This document shows, piece after piece, positions 18,168 through 26,182 of a stretch of 64,000 nucleotides of DNA. The position numbers and the translations under genes were made by a program. Under the pieces are notes generated by a model, which was not told where the DNA came from, searched no databases, and saw only the letters and a program-made list of their open reading frames with translations. Position 1 is the stretch's first letter. Every line of letters begins with the position of its first letter. Source of the DNA: Streptomonospora wellingtoniae (lineage in GTDB: Bacteria; Actinomycetota; Actinomycetes; Streptosporangiales; Streptosporangiaceae); assembly GCF_031845375.1 (NCBI RefSeq), contig NZ_JAVREK010000013.1, forward strand, positions 62,001-126,000, written 5' to 3'.

Positions 18168-19003
18168 CCCCCGACGACCGCTCACTCGGCGAGCCCGCGC
18201 GGCTGCGCGCGGAGCGGGTCACGCTGGCCTACGGCGACGCCGTCGTCTCGCGCGACCTCGACTTCGCGGTGCCCGACCATGCGGTGACCGCCATGATCGG
18301 CCCGAACGGCTGCGGCAAATCCACTCTGCTGCGGGCGCTTGGGCGACTGCTGCGGCCCGCGGCGGGCCGCGTCGTGCTGGACGGCCGCCCGATACGCTCG
18401 GTGCCTCCCCGCGACGTCGCCCGCACCGTCGCGGTGCTCCCGCAGTCGCCGCAGGCGCCTCCGGGACTGGCCGTCGCCGACCTGGTCGCACGCGGACGCC
18501 ACCCGCACCAGAGCTGGTACCGGCAGTGGTCCTCGGGCGACCGTGCGGCGGTCTCGCACGCGCTGGAACTCACCGGGATGCTGGACTGCGCCGACCGCAC
18601 CCTGGAGCAGCTGTCGGGGGGCCAGCGCCAGCGCGCGTGGATTTCCATGGCCCTGGCCCAGGAGACCGATCTGCTGCTGCTGGACGAGCCCACCACCTTC
18701 CTCGACCTCGCCCACCAGATCGAGGTGCTGGACCTGGTTCGCGAGCTCAACGAGCGGCACGGGCGCACCGTGGTGATGGTGCTGCACGATTTGAACCTGG
18801 CCGCGCGCTACGCCCACCGGCTGGTCGCCATGTCCCGGGGCGCGGTCCGCGCCGAGGGCCCGGCCGAGGAAGTCCTCACCCCCGAGCTGCTAGCCGAGGT
18901 CTTCGGACTGCGGTGCGCTGTGGTCCCCGACCCCGTCTCGGGCACGCCGCTGGTCGTCCCGGTCAGCGCCCACGACACCGGCACATCGCCGTCGATCTTG
19001 TAG
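18164..19003 (+). CDS. Iron-siderophore ABC transporter ATP-binding protein
   Basis: 279 residues, full length for FepC/FhuC-type ATPases. Walker A is GPNGCGKSTLL, signature LSGGQRQRAW, Walker B LLLLDEPTTFLD and H-loop VLHDLN. GGGAGG stands 7 nt before the ATG. It drives uptake through the two FecCD permeases. The last codons (Ser-Ile-Leu-stop) lie inside copy B of the palindromic element, which therefore supplies the stop codon. The protein is still of normal length, so any change is limited to the tail. Confidence 0.94.
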   Translation: MTPDDRSLGEPARLRAERVTLAYGDAVVSRDLDFAVPDHAVTAMIGPNGCGKSTLLRALGRLLRPAAGRVVLDGRPIRSVPPRDVARTVAVLPQSPQAPPGLAVADLVARGRHPHQSWYRQWSSGDRAAVSHALELTGMLDCADRTLEQLSGGQRQRAWISMALAQETDLLLLDEPTTFLDLAHQIEVLDLVRELNERHGRTVVMVLHDLNLAARYAHRLVAMSRGAVRAEGPAEEVLTPELLAEVFGLRCAVVPDPVSGTPLVVPVSAHDTGTSPSIL

Positions 19004-19048
19004 CCATCGCAAACGGAAATCGTTTTCCTTCACGATAGCTACAAGATC
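18994..19048. repeat. 55-bp palindromic interspersed element, copy B
   Basis: In the opposite orientation to copy A (5607-5661); 50 of 55 positions match after reverse complementing, with four of the five differences clustered in one inner stretch. It lies between the convergent iron-ATPase and glmM genes, and its left arm contains the TAG stop of the ATPase gene. Flanking similarity includes ATCGCCGTC on the left. Transcribed in either direction it would fold into a long hairpin without a U-tract. Confidence 0.85.
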
Positions 19049-19081
19049 AACGGGGTTAGGCGCCTGGGACCCCGACAGCGC

Positions 19082-20428
19082 CTAGCTGATCTCCAGGTCC
19101 TCGCGCACCACTCCGGCGAGGCGCTCGGCGACCTCGTGAGCGTGCGCCTCGGCGGCCGCCTCGACCATGACCCGGACCATCGGCTCGGTGCCGCTGGGAC
19201 GGATCAGCACGCGGCCGGTCTCGCCCAGCTCGGCCTCCGCGGCGGACACGGCCTCGGCCAGCGCCTCCGAGGACTTCGCGCGGGCCTTGTCCACCCCGCG
19301 CACGTTGATCAGGACCTGCGGCAGCCGGGTCATCACCTTGGCCAGCTCGTCCAGTCCCAGGCCGCGGCGGCTCATCGCGCTCAGCAGGTGCAGCGCCGTC
19401 AGCAGGCCGTCGCCGGTGGTGGCGTGGTTGGTGATCACCACGTGGCCGGACTGCTCGCCCCCCAGCGAGTAGCCCCCCTCGCGCATCGCCTCCAGCACGT
19501 AGCGGTCGCCCACGGGGGTCTCGACCACCGTGATCCCCGCCTCGCGCATGGCCAGCTTCAGCCCGAGGTTGGACATCACCGTGATGACCAGGGTGTCCTC
19601 CGCAAGCCGGCCGGATTCGTGCAGCTCCAGCGCGAGGATGCCCATAATCTGGTCGCCGTCGACCACCGAACCGTCGGCGGCCACCGCCAGGCAGCGGTCG
19701 GCGTCGCCGTCGTGGGCGATGCCGGCGTCGGCCCCGTGGCCGACCACGGCGGCGCGCAGGTCGTCCAGGTGGGTCGAGCCGCAGTCGTGGTTGATGTTCA
19801 GCCCGTCGGGGTCGTCGTGCAGGGTGACGACGTCGGCGCCCGCGCGCCGCAGCGCCTCGGGTGAGACCGCGGAGGCGGCCCCTTTGGCGCAGTCGACCAC
19901 CACGCGCAGCCCGTCCAGCCGGTGCGGGACCGTGCCCACCACGTGGCGGATGTAGCGCTCGGCGCTGTCGGCGGCGTCGGTGACGCGCCCCACGCCCGGG
20001 CCGACGGCACCCTCGGCGGGATCCTTCAGGGCCGCGGCGATGTCGTCCTCGACGGCGTCGGGAAGCTTGTGCCCGCCGCGTCCGAAGAACTTGATGCCGT
20101 TGTCGGGCGCCGGGTTGTGACTCGCCGAGAGCATCACGCCGAAGTCGGCGTCCATCTCGGCGGTGAGATGGGCGACAGCCGGCGTGGGCAGCACTCCCAG
20201 CCGCACGACGTCCACACCGGCGCTCGCGAGCCCGGCGACGACCGCGGCCTCCAGGAACTCGCCCGAGGCCCGGGGGTCGCGGCCCACGACCGCTATGGGG
20301 CGCTCCCCGACGACGTACTCACCTGGCAGCACCCGCGCTGCGGCGATGGACAGCTCCAGCGCCAGAGCGGCGGTGAGGTCGCGACCCGCGACCCCGCGGA
20401 CTCCGTCGGTACCGAACAGCCGAGTCAC
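19082..20428 (-). CDS. glmM: Phosphoglucosamine mutase GlmM
   Basis: 448 residues from a GTG with AAGGGG upstream. It starts RLFGTDGVRGVAG and has the catalytic serine loop MLSASHNP, the metal loop DGDADRC and the sugar loop GGEQSGH, followed by RPSGTEPMVR for phosphate binding. It converts glucosamine-6-phosphate to glucosamine-1-phosphate, the step after GlmS on the way to UDP-GlcNAc. It lies downstream of rplM-rpsI in the same direction, the common actinobacterial order, but a terminator-like hairpin stands between rpsI and glmM. Confidence 0.97.
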   Translation of the reverse strand: MTRLFGTDGVRGVAGRDLTAALALELSIAAARVLPGEYVVGERPIAVVGRDPRASGEFLEAAVVAGLASAGVDVVRLGVLPTPAVAHLTAEMDADFGVMLSASHNPAPDNGIKFFGRGGHKLPDAVEDDIAAALKDPAEGAVGPGVGRVTDAADSAERYIRHVVGTVPHRLDGLRVVVDCAKGAASAVSPEALRRAGADVVTLHDDPDGLNINHDCGSTHLDDLRAAVVGHGADAGIAHDGDADRCLAVAADGSVVDGDQIMGILALELHESGRLAEDTLVITVMSNLGLKLAMREAGITVVETPVGDRYVLEAMREGGYSLGGEQSGHVVITNHATTGDGLLTALHLLSAMSRRGLGLDELAKVMTRLPQVLINVRGVDKARAKSSEALAEAVSAAEAELGETGRVLIRPSGTEPMVRVMVEAAAEAHAHEVAERLAGVVREDLEIS

Positions 20429-20556
20429 GGATCAATCGCCCCTTCGTCTGGGTAGTAGCGGACCGGACCCATCCCCCACGGCCCCGCGACCGCCGGGACG
20501 GTAGCCCGGTCGGCCGAGGTACCCGCACGAATGCGCCGAATCAGGATGCACCGGCG

Positions 20557-20612
20557 AAAAACGTACGGCCCGCTCAGACCAGCCGGAACACTCCGGAGGA
20601 AAGGCGGGCCGT
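20557..20612 (-). terminator. Terminator between rpsI and glmM
   Basis: On the minus strand, ACGGCCCGC and GCGGGCCGT form a 9-bp outer stem (20604-20612 with 20565-20573). An inner CCGGA/TCCGG hairpin sits within it, and TTTTT follows at 20557-20561. It probably ends or reduces rplM-rpsI transcription before glmM. Confidence 0.75.
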
Positions 20613-20656
20613 GACCGGACGCGCCGACCGGAGCCGGCGGCGTCGCGGCCGAGCGC

Positions 20657-21172
20657 TTAGCGCTTGGAGTACTGCGGAGCCTTGCGGGCCTTCTTCAGGC
20701 CGGCCTTCTTCCGCTCGACCTCGCGGTCGTCGCGGGTGAGGAAGCCGCCCTTCTTCAGCACCGGGCGGTTGTTCTCGGCGTCCAGCCCGGAGAGGGCGCG
20801 GGCGAGGCCGTGGCGCAGCGCACCGGCCTGGCCGCTGGGGCCACCGCCGTTGAGCCGGGCGAAGACGTCATAGGCACCCTCGAAGCCAAGGGCGACCAGC
20901 GGCTCCTTGATGACCTGCTGGTGCACCTTGTCGGGGAAGTAGTCCTCCAGCGACTTGCCGTTGACCTTCCACTCACCCGATCCGGGCGTGATGCGGACGC
21001 GGGCGATCGCCTGCTTGCGCCGACCCGTGCCGGCACCCGGGCCGGAAGCGGTCGGGACGTACCCGGCGGCCGCGCCCTCGGGGGTCTCGCTGGTGTACTC
21101 AGCAGGGAAGTCCTCGGAATTCCCCTCGAAGTCCTGAGTTGCGACGTCTTCGATACCGGTCGGCTCGACCAC
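20657..21172 (-). CDS. rpsI: 30S ribosomal protein S9
   Basis: 171 residues, longer than the usual 130 because of an acidic N-terminal extension of about 50 residues that is common in actinobacteria. The core starts GRRKQAIARVRI and ends with the typical basic tail KKARKAPQYSKR, which reaches the P-site tRNA in the ribosome. The start is GTG with AGGAGA upstream. It follows rplM at a 35-nt distance, the universal rplM-rpsI pair. Confidence 0.97.
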   Translation of the reverse strand: MVEPTGIEDVATQDFEGNSEDFPAEYTSETPEGAAAGYVPTASGPGAGTGRRKQAIARVRITPGSGEWKVNGKSLEDYFPDKVHQQVIKEPLVALGFEGAYDVFARLNGGGPSGQAGALRHGLARALSGLDAENNRPVLKKGGFLTRDDREVERKKAGLKKARKAPQYSKR

Positions 21173-21207
21173 GGTTCTCCTCGTACTTCCTTCAGTCTCG
21201 CGAACGC

Positions 21208-21657
21208 CTAGGCGGGCTGATCGATCTTCTTCAACTCGTAGGGCACCGGCTGCTGCGCCTGGTGCGGGTGCTCCGCCCCGGCGTAGACCTTGAGCTTCTT
21301 GGCCATCTGGCGGCCCAGAGAGCCCTTCGGCAGCATGCCCTTGACCGCCTTCTCGATGGCCCGCTCCGGGTGCTTCTCAAGGAGCTCGCTGTAGGCGACC
21401 GAGCGCAGACCGCCGGGGTAACCGGAGTGCCGGTAGGCGCGCTTCTGCTGCAGCTTGTTGCCGGTCAGCGCCACCTTGCCGGCGTTCACGACGATCACGA
21501 AGTCGCCGGTGTCGATGTGCGGCGCGTAGTAGGTCTTGTGCTTGCCTCGGAGCAGAGTGGCGACGTGGCTGGCCAGCCGCCCGAGCACGACATCGCTGGC
21601 GTCGATGACGTGCCACTGACGCTGGACATCGCTGGGCTTAGGGCTGTATGTGCGCAC
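21208..21657 (-). CDS. rplM: 50S ribosomal protein L13
   Basis: 149 residues starting MRTYSPKPSDVQRQWHVIDA from a GTG at 21657; the frame stays open upstream but that part is not L13. GDFVIVVNAGKVALTGNK and GMLPKGSLGRQMAKKLKVY are L13 signatures. It is an early-assembly 50S protein. A good promoter lies about 190 bp upstream. First gene of the rplM-rpsI(-glmM) unit. Confidence 0.97.
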   Translation of the reverse strand: MRTYSPKPSDVQRQWHVIDASDVVLGRLASHVATLLRGKHKTYYAPHIDTGDFVIVVNAGKVALTGNKLQQKRAYRHSGYPGGLRSVAYSELLEKHPERAIEKAVKGMLPKGSLGRQMAKKLKVYAGAEHPHQAQQPVPYELKKIDQPA

Positions 21658-21847
21658 GATCGTAAGCCTTCGTCTCAGTCGGCGGGGCCCATCCCCGCGG
21701 ACGGAGATGGAGAACTCGTAATTGCTGGGCCGGGTGCCACGCCCTTGCCAGGGCGGCCAACCGGCGAGTGGGTGCGGAGGATGCGTGGCCTGCACCCGCG
21801 AAAGAGCATACGGGAGCCCACGGCAACTCAACGCACAACAACGGAAT

Positions 21848-21877
21848 ATACTATCGATCGGACGCACTGCTGGTCAA
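21848..21877 (-). promoter_or_regulatory. Promoter for rplM-rpsI
   Basis: Minus strand: -35 TTGACC (21872-21877), 18-bp spacer, -10 TAGTAT (21848-21853). Close to the housekeeping sigma consensus. It implies a 5' leader of about 180 nt before the rplM start. Confidence 0.75.
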
Positions 21878-22264
21878 AGCGAGCGAAGATCATACACTGC
21901 CGAGTCATGCACGGACCCGCAGCGGCACGGCGACCAATGAATACTCCGCTTCCATTATGCCTTGCCCAGCGAGTGCTTTGTCCGCACGCCGACCGTCCCA
22001 CCCGCCACCACACCAGCAAGCTCCGCCGCCGCGGACCACCGGGCGTCCGCGGCTCCCGCACCCGCCGCTCCGGGCTCCGGAACGGCGCACCCGGCGTCCG
22101 AGGGGTTATCCTCGGGCCCGCACCGTCGATCGCACCGGTCGAGCGCGAAGCGCCCCCAGCGCTGCTCCGCCGCGGCGGCCGCCCGGAACCGCCGACAAGA
22201 ACGGCGGCAGCGCCGCGGCGGCGGGCCGCCGACACCACCTGACGCCGGCCGCCCGACCGGGAGC
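21878..22264. other. Non-coding stretch upstream of rplM and the Pro/Gln-rich gene
   Basis: It separates the divergent rplM promoter from the first in-frame GTG of the next gene. An AT-richer part (to about 21970) suits promoter DNA; the rest is very GC-rich, and several long open frames there overlap one another in all frames. I see no RNA gene or convincing plus-strand promoter. Confidence 0.4.
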
Positions 22265-24448
22265 GTGCGGCCGCGACCGCAGTCCCCGGCCGGGCAGACG
22301 AGAAGGCGACCGCCTGCCCTCCACCCCATCCGTCTCCCCCAGGACAGTCTTCGGAGTACCGCCATCACACCGCATTCAAACGAGCCGAACGACGGCCGCC
22401 CTGATCCGCGGCACGGAGCCACTCATCCGGACTCCGCTGATAACCCCGCGTCCCCTGGGCCGCAGCAGCCGCACCAGGGAGCGCCCGCGGACGGCGGAGA
22501 CCTCCTCGGCGGAGTGCCCGACCCGGGTGGACAGAGCCCGTTGGCCCCGATGGCGCCGCCGGCCGGCGGCGCACCCCAGGCGCCGAACACGCCCCCTCCC
22601 GGACCGCAGCCGGGCCCGCCCGGGGGTGCGCCGCCGCCGGGCGGGCCTTCGGGGCCGCAGGCGCCCGCCGGCCAGTACCCCCAGTACCCCCAGTACCCCC
22701 AGCAGACCCCCTACGGCCCGTCCGGCGGGCAGCAGCCGCCGTATCCCCAGCCGCACGGCGGGGGCTCCGGGGGACAGGTACCGCCCGGCGCCCCTCAGCA
22801 GCCGCAGCCGGGCGCCCCGGGCCAGGTTCCCCCCTCCGGGCCCCAGCAGCCCCACCAGGGCGGTGCTGCGGCGCCGCAGCACCCCGGCGCGCCGCAGCCG
22901 CCCACCGGTTACCCCGGGCACGGCCAGGCCCCTCCGCCCGGCGCCCCTCAACAGCCGCAGCCGGGCGCCCCGGGCCAGGTACCTTCCTCCGGGCCCCAGC
23001 AGCCCCACCAGCACCCCTCCGGCGGCCAGCAGCCGCCCGGGGGACCGCGCTCGGGGCCCCGGCAGGCGTGGCAGCAGCAGCCCGGGCAACCCGGCCCCCA
23101 CGGCCCCCACGGCCCCCAACAGCCACCCCACGCGGGTCCGCAGCAGCCGGGCGGTGTGCCCCCGGGCGCGCCCGGGCAGCCGCAGCCCGGCCGGGCCGCT
23201 CCGCCCCAGCAGGGCCACCACCCAGGGCCGCAGGGTCATCCCGTCCAGCAGGGGCAACCGCAGCAGCCGGGGGGCTACGGCGCGCCCGGCGGCATGACCC
23301 AGCAGGGCCCGCAGCAGCGCCCGAGTCTTCCGGCAGCCCAGGCGCCTGGGCCGCAGCAGCCCTACCAGCAGCAGCCTCAGCAGCCGCCTCCCGGCGGGGG
23401 CGGCCCCGCCGGCCAGTGGCCGCCCCCGCCGGGCGCCGCCAACCCCGGACAGCCGCATCCCGGCCAGGCGCCGCCGGGCGCGCCCGGCGGCGCCCGGCAG
23501 CCTCAGCAGCCGCCCGGCGCGCCGCAGCCGCCGTACAACCCGAACCAGCCCATTCAGGGCCGCGTCGTGGCACCCGGTACACCCACCCCGGAGGGGGTCG
23601 ACGAGGAACCGCTGTTCCCGGCCGACGCCGGCGCGTCCACGCAGAACATGAACGCGGTCGCCGACGACGGCGCCACCCAGAACGTCAACCGGGTCGAGGA
23701 CGACTTCGGCGGCCGCCCCATGTTCCGCGACGACTCCCGTGCGGGCGCGGGCGGGCACAGCACGGCCGAGATCGACCTGTCCGACATCGACGACGACTAC
23801 GGCGGGGGGCGCCGAAACCTCCTCGGCGGCAACATGCTGCTGGTGGCGGGCTTCGTGGCGATCCTGCTGCTGGGCGGCGGCGGTGCGTTCTTCATCGCGA
23901 CCAGCGGCGCGGGCTCCGGCGCCGACCTTGCCGCCGGCGAGGCACCCGACACCCCGACGGACCTGGAGACCAGCGACCTGTTCCCCGAGTCCGTGGAGGT
24001 AGCGGGCCAGTCCTTCACTCTGAGTACCACCGACGACACCGACGAATGCCAGACCGCCGCCCACGGCGACTACGGCGACGTGCTGACCGGCAACAACTGC
24101 CAGCAGATCGTTCGCGCGACCTACGTCGGCGAGGAGGACGGGACGACCGCGGTCACCGTCGGCATCGCGGCGATGGGCAGCCCTGAAGAGGCCCAGACTG
24201 CGGAGCAGGAGCAGGACCTCGGCTCCGCGCAGTGGTTCGCGGGCCTCAAGGGCGAGGAGGGCAGTGGCGCCGAGCGGATGGGCGTCGCCGGCGGCCACGG
24301 CTCGGGCGCCCGCTGGGGCCCCTACCTGGCCTTCTCCCTGGCGGCGGCCAGCGACGGCCGCGTCAACGAAAGCCGCGCGGACGAGATGGCCGAGGTCAGT
24401 GAAGACTTCCTGGACGTCCCGCTGAACTCCCTGGGCGAGAACGTGTGA
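22265..24448 (+). CDS. Pro/Gln/Gly-rich single-pass membrane protein, function unknown
   Basis: Up to 727 residues. The first 450 or so are low-complexity Pro-Gln-Gly, including QYPQYPQYPQQ and a 25-residue unit that occurs twice. An acidic linker (about 460-515) contains TQNM and TQNV repeats. One membrane helix (MLLVAGFVAILLLGGGG, about 524-540) follows, then an outside domain of about 180 residues with two cysteines (DECQTAA, GNNCQQ), perhaps disulfide-bonded. The start is uncertain. The GTG at 22265 has its purine run too close, while an in-frame ATC at 22364 has GGAG at proper spacing; no ATG is available. It is convergent with truA. I do not recognise the outside domain. Confidence 0.6.
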   Translation: MRPRPQSPAGQTRRRPPALHPIRLPQDSLRSTAITPHSNEPNDGRPDPRHGATHPDSADNPASPGPQQPHQGAPADGGDLLGGVPDPGGQSPLAPMAPPAGGAPQAPNTPPPGPQPGPPGGAPPPGGPSGPQAPAGQYPQYPQYPQQTPYGPSGGQQPPYPQPHGGGSGGQVPPGAPQQPQPGAPGQVPPSGPQQPHQGGAAAPQHPGAPQPPTGYPGHGQAPPPGAPQQPQPGAPGQVPSSGPQQPHQHPSGGQQPPGGPRSGPRQAWQQQPGQPGPHGPHGPQQPPHAGPQQPGGVPPGAPGQPQPGRAAPPQQGHHPGPQGHPVQQGQPQQPGGYGAPGGMTQQGPQQRPSLPAAQAPGPQQPYQQQPQQPPPGGGGPAGQWPPPPGAANPGQPHPGQAPPGAPGGARQPQQPPGAPQPPYNPNQPIQGRVVAPGTPTPEGVDEEPLFPADAGASTQNMNAVADDGATQNVNRVEDDFGGRPMFRDDSRAGAGGHSTAEIDLSDIDDDYGGGRRNLLGGNMLLVAGFVAILLLGGGGAFFIATSGAGSGADLAAGEAPDTPTDLETSDLFPESVEVAGQSFTLSTTDDTDECQTAAHGDYGDVLTGNNCQQIVRATYVGEEDGTTAVTVGIAAMGSPEEAQTAEQEQDLGSAQWFAGLKGEEGSGAERMGVAGGHGSGARWGPYLAFSLAAASDGRVNESRADEMAEVSEDFLDVPLNSLGENV
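22784..23011 (+). repeat. Internal duplication in the Pro/Gln-rich gene
   Basis: A 75-bp unit at 22784-22858 recurs at 22937-23011 with 4 mismatches. It encodes the segment from PGAPQQPQPGAP to GPQQPHQ twice, 153 bp apart and in frame. Such units expand and contract by slippage or recombination, so length variation between strains is likely. Confidence 0.85.
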
Positions 24449-24539
24449 CCGCGGGGGCGGCGGCCGCCCGAAGGGCAGGGCGCGCTCGGTCCTCGGCCCC
24501 GGCCCCCTGAAGAACCGGGGGCGCCGCGTTCGCGAGGCG

Positions 24540-24566
24540 GGCCGGGCGGAGGGCGCCCGCCCGGCC
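24540..24566. terminator. GC hairpin between convergent genes (Pro/Gln-rich gene and truA)
   Basis: Arms GGCCGGGCGG (24540-24549) and CCGCCCGGCC (24557-24566), 7-nt loop. A second, weaker CCCC/GGGG pairing lies near 24500-24520. No clear T-run on either strand, so efficiency is uncertain. Confidence 0.5.
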
Positions 24567-24573
24567 GCCCCCT

Positions 24574-25422
24574 TCACGTCGGAGGTGCGGCGGGGAGGGT
24601 GCGGACGCGGCGGGTGGCGGCGGCGCGGGCGGCCATCTCCTCCGGGGCCGGGTAGGCGACCTCCTCCAGGGTAAGGCCGTGCGGCGCGACCACGTGGACC
24701 GCGGAGTCCCGCACTCCGGCGCCGAGCACCTGCGCGGGCCAGTCCTCTCCGCGGCGGCCCTCGCCGACCGCCAGCATCGCGCCGACCAGGGCGCGCACCA
24801 TGTTGTGGCAGAACGCGTCTGCCTGGACGGTGGCCGCGCAGAGGTGCCCGCCCTCCCGGCGCCACTCCAGGCGCAGCAGCTCGCGGACCGTGGTGGCGCC
24901 CTCGCGCCGGCGGCAGTAGGCGGCGAAGTCGTGCTCGCCGACCAGGCCTCCGGCCGCCCGGTTCATCGCGTCCACGTCGAGCGGGCGGCGGTTCCACAGC
25001 ACCTCCCGCCGCCGCAGCGGGTCGACGCCGCCGGGCGCGTCGCTGACGCGGTAGACGTAGCGGCGGTACAGCGGCGAGAAGCGGGCGTCGAAGCCCTCGG
25101 GCGCGGCGCCGGCGCCGCTCACGCGCACGTCGGGCGGCAGCACGCCCGCCAGGCGTCGCAGCAGCCGCTCGGAACCCTCCGCGGCCCACAGGGCCTTGGG
25201 TACGTCCAGGTGGGCGACCTGACCTCGGGCGTGCACGCCCGAGTCGGTGCGTCCCGCGACGGTCAGCCGCGTGTACTCGGGCTCCAGCCGCAGGACGCGG
25301 CTCAGCGCCGCCTGCAGCTCTCCCTGCACGGTGCGCCGGTCGGGCTGCTCGGCCCAGCCGGAGAAGTCGGTGCCGTCGTAGGCGATGTCCAGCCGCAGCC
25401 GGACCTCGGCGGTCTCACCCAT
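24574..25422 (-). CDS. truA: tRNA pseudouridine(38-40) synthase TruA
   Basis: 282 residues from ATG (MGETAEVRLRLDIAYDGTDF). The catalytic aspartate is in GRTDSGVHA. RRYVYRV, AFCHNMVRALVGAML and the PHGLTLEEVAYP tail are TruA signatures. It modifies uridines 38-40 in the anticodon arm of several tRNAs. Gene order rpoA-rplQ-truA is conserved in actinobacteria. The region before the ATG is GC-rich, with AGGAGG 15 nt away, so a GTG five codons upstream is a weaker option. A hairpin separates it from rplQ. Confidence 0.95.
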   Translation of the reverse strand: MGETAEVRLRLDIAYDGTDFSGWAEQPDRRTVQGELQAALSRVLRLEPEYTRLTVAGRTDSGVHARGQVAHLDVPKALWAAEGSERLLRRLAGVLPPDVRVSGAGAAPEGFDARFSPLYRRYVYRVSDAPGGVDPLRRREVLWNRRPLDVDAMNRAAGGLVGEHDFAAYCRRREGATTVRELLRLEWRREGGHLCAATVQADAFCHNMVRALVGAMLAVGEGRRGEDWPAQVLGAGVRDSAVHVVAPHGLTLEEVAYPAPEEMAARAAATRRVRTLPAAPPT

Positions 25423-25478
25423 GCGCGGACGCCACACCCTCCTGCGCGGGCCCGGCCGGGGCGCACACAACGCACAGA

Positions 25479-25508
25479 TGCCCGGTCCCGTCCTGCGGGA
25501 ACCGGGCA
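25479..25508 (-). terminator. Terminator-like hairpin after rplQ
   Basis: TGCCCGGT (25479-25486) pairs with ACCGGGCA (25501-25508), with CCC/GGG extending the stem. Minus-strand sequence after it is moderately T-rich (TCTGTGCGTTGTGTG). It marks a likely partial end of the alpha operon before truA. Confidence 0.6.
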
Positions 25509-25545
25509 CCCGGTTGCGGCCTGCGGCAGTGCCTGCTGGTCGCTG

Positions 25546-26076
25546 CTACTTGTCTTCGGACGACTCGGCGGACTGCCCGGTGCCCTCGGCGGCCTCGGCT
25601 TCCTGAGCCTCGGCTTCCTGAGCCGGGGCCTCCTGCTCGGCGGCCTCGGCCTTCTCGGCCTGGGCGGGCTCCGCCTGGGCCGCGGCCTGCGAGGTGCGCG
25701 TGGCGGGCGGCGTCGCCGGGCCGGCCTCGACCAGCTCGATCACGGCCATGGGGGCGTTGTCGCCCTTGCGCGGTCCGATCTTGGTGATGCGGGTGTAGCC
25801 GCCGTTGCGGTTCTCGTAGCGCGGGCCGATCGCGGTGAACAGCTCGTGCACGACGGCCTTGTCGGTGATCTTGGTCAGCACCTGCCGCCGAGCGTGCAGG
25901 TCCCCGCGCTTGCCCAGGGTGATGAGCTTCTCGGCGTACGGACGCAGCCGCTTGGCCTTGGTCTCGGTGGTCTTGATCCGGCCGTGCTGGAACAGCGAGG
26001 TCGCCAGGTTCGCCAGCATGTGCCGCTCATGTGCCGGGCCGGCCCCCAGGCGGGGCCCCTTGGTCGGCGTGGGCAT
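25546..26076 (-). CDS. rplQ: 50S ribosomal protein L17
   Basis: 176 residues. The first 120 are classical L17 (MPTPTKGPRLGAGPAHERHM, GRIKTTETKAKRLRPYAEKL). The last 55 form an Ala/Glu/Gln-rich acidic tail (AEAQEAEAAEGTGQSAE) that is probably disordered; such tails are frequent in actinobacteria. L17 sits near the peptide tunnel exit. The gene follows rpoA across a 106-nt gap that holds a perfect 15-bp hairpin. Confidence 0.97.
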   Translation of the reverse strand: MPTPTKGPRLGAGPAHERHMLANLATSLFQHGRIKTTETKAKRLRPYAEKLITLGKRGDLHARRQVLTKITDKAVVHELFTAIGPRYENRNGGYTRITKIGPRKGDNAPMAVIELVEAGPATPPATRTSQAAAQAEPAQAEKAEAAEQEAPAQEAEAQEAEAAEGTGQSAESSEDK

Positions 26077-26098
26077 GGTGTCGTTCTCCTAGTGGTGC

Positions 26099-26133
26099 GG
26101 TCCCCGCCGCGCCGCGGGGGCGCGGCGGGGACC
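26099..26133 (-). other. 15-bp perfect hairpin in the rpoA-rplQ gap
   Basis: GGTCCCCGCCGCGCC (26099-26113) and its exact complement (26119-26133), 5-nt loop, no U-tract. It ends 22 nt before the rplQ ATG. Without a U-run it is more likely an RNA-processing, pausing or stability element, or an attenuator, than an intrinsic terminator. Confidence 0.7.
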
Positions 26134-26182
26134 ATTGCGACGGCTTGGAAACACTGCGGCGCAGAGCGCCGGCGTCCTACTT

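Noticed and set aside
22680..22720. CRISPR-like short repeats (CCCCAGTAC units)
   Set aside because: Units are 9 bp, contiguous, and in frame as Gln-Tyr-Pro codons of the Pro/Gln-rich protein; there are no spacers.
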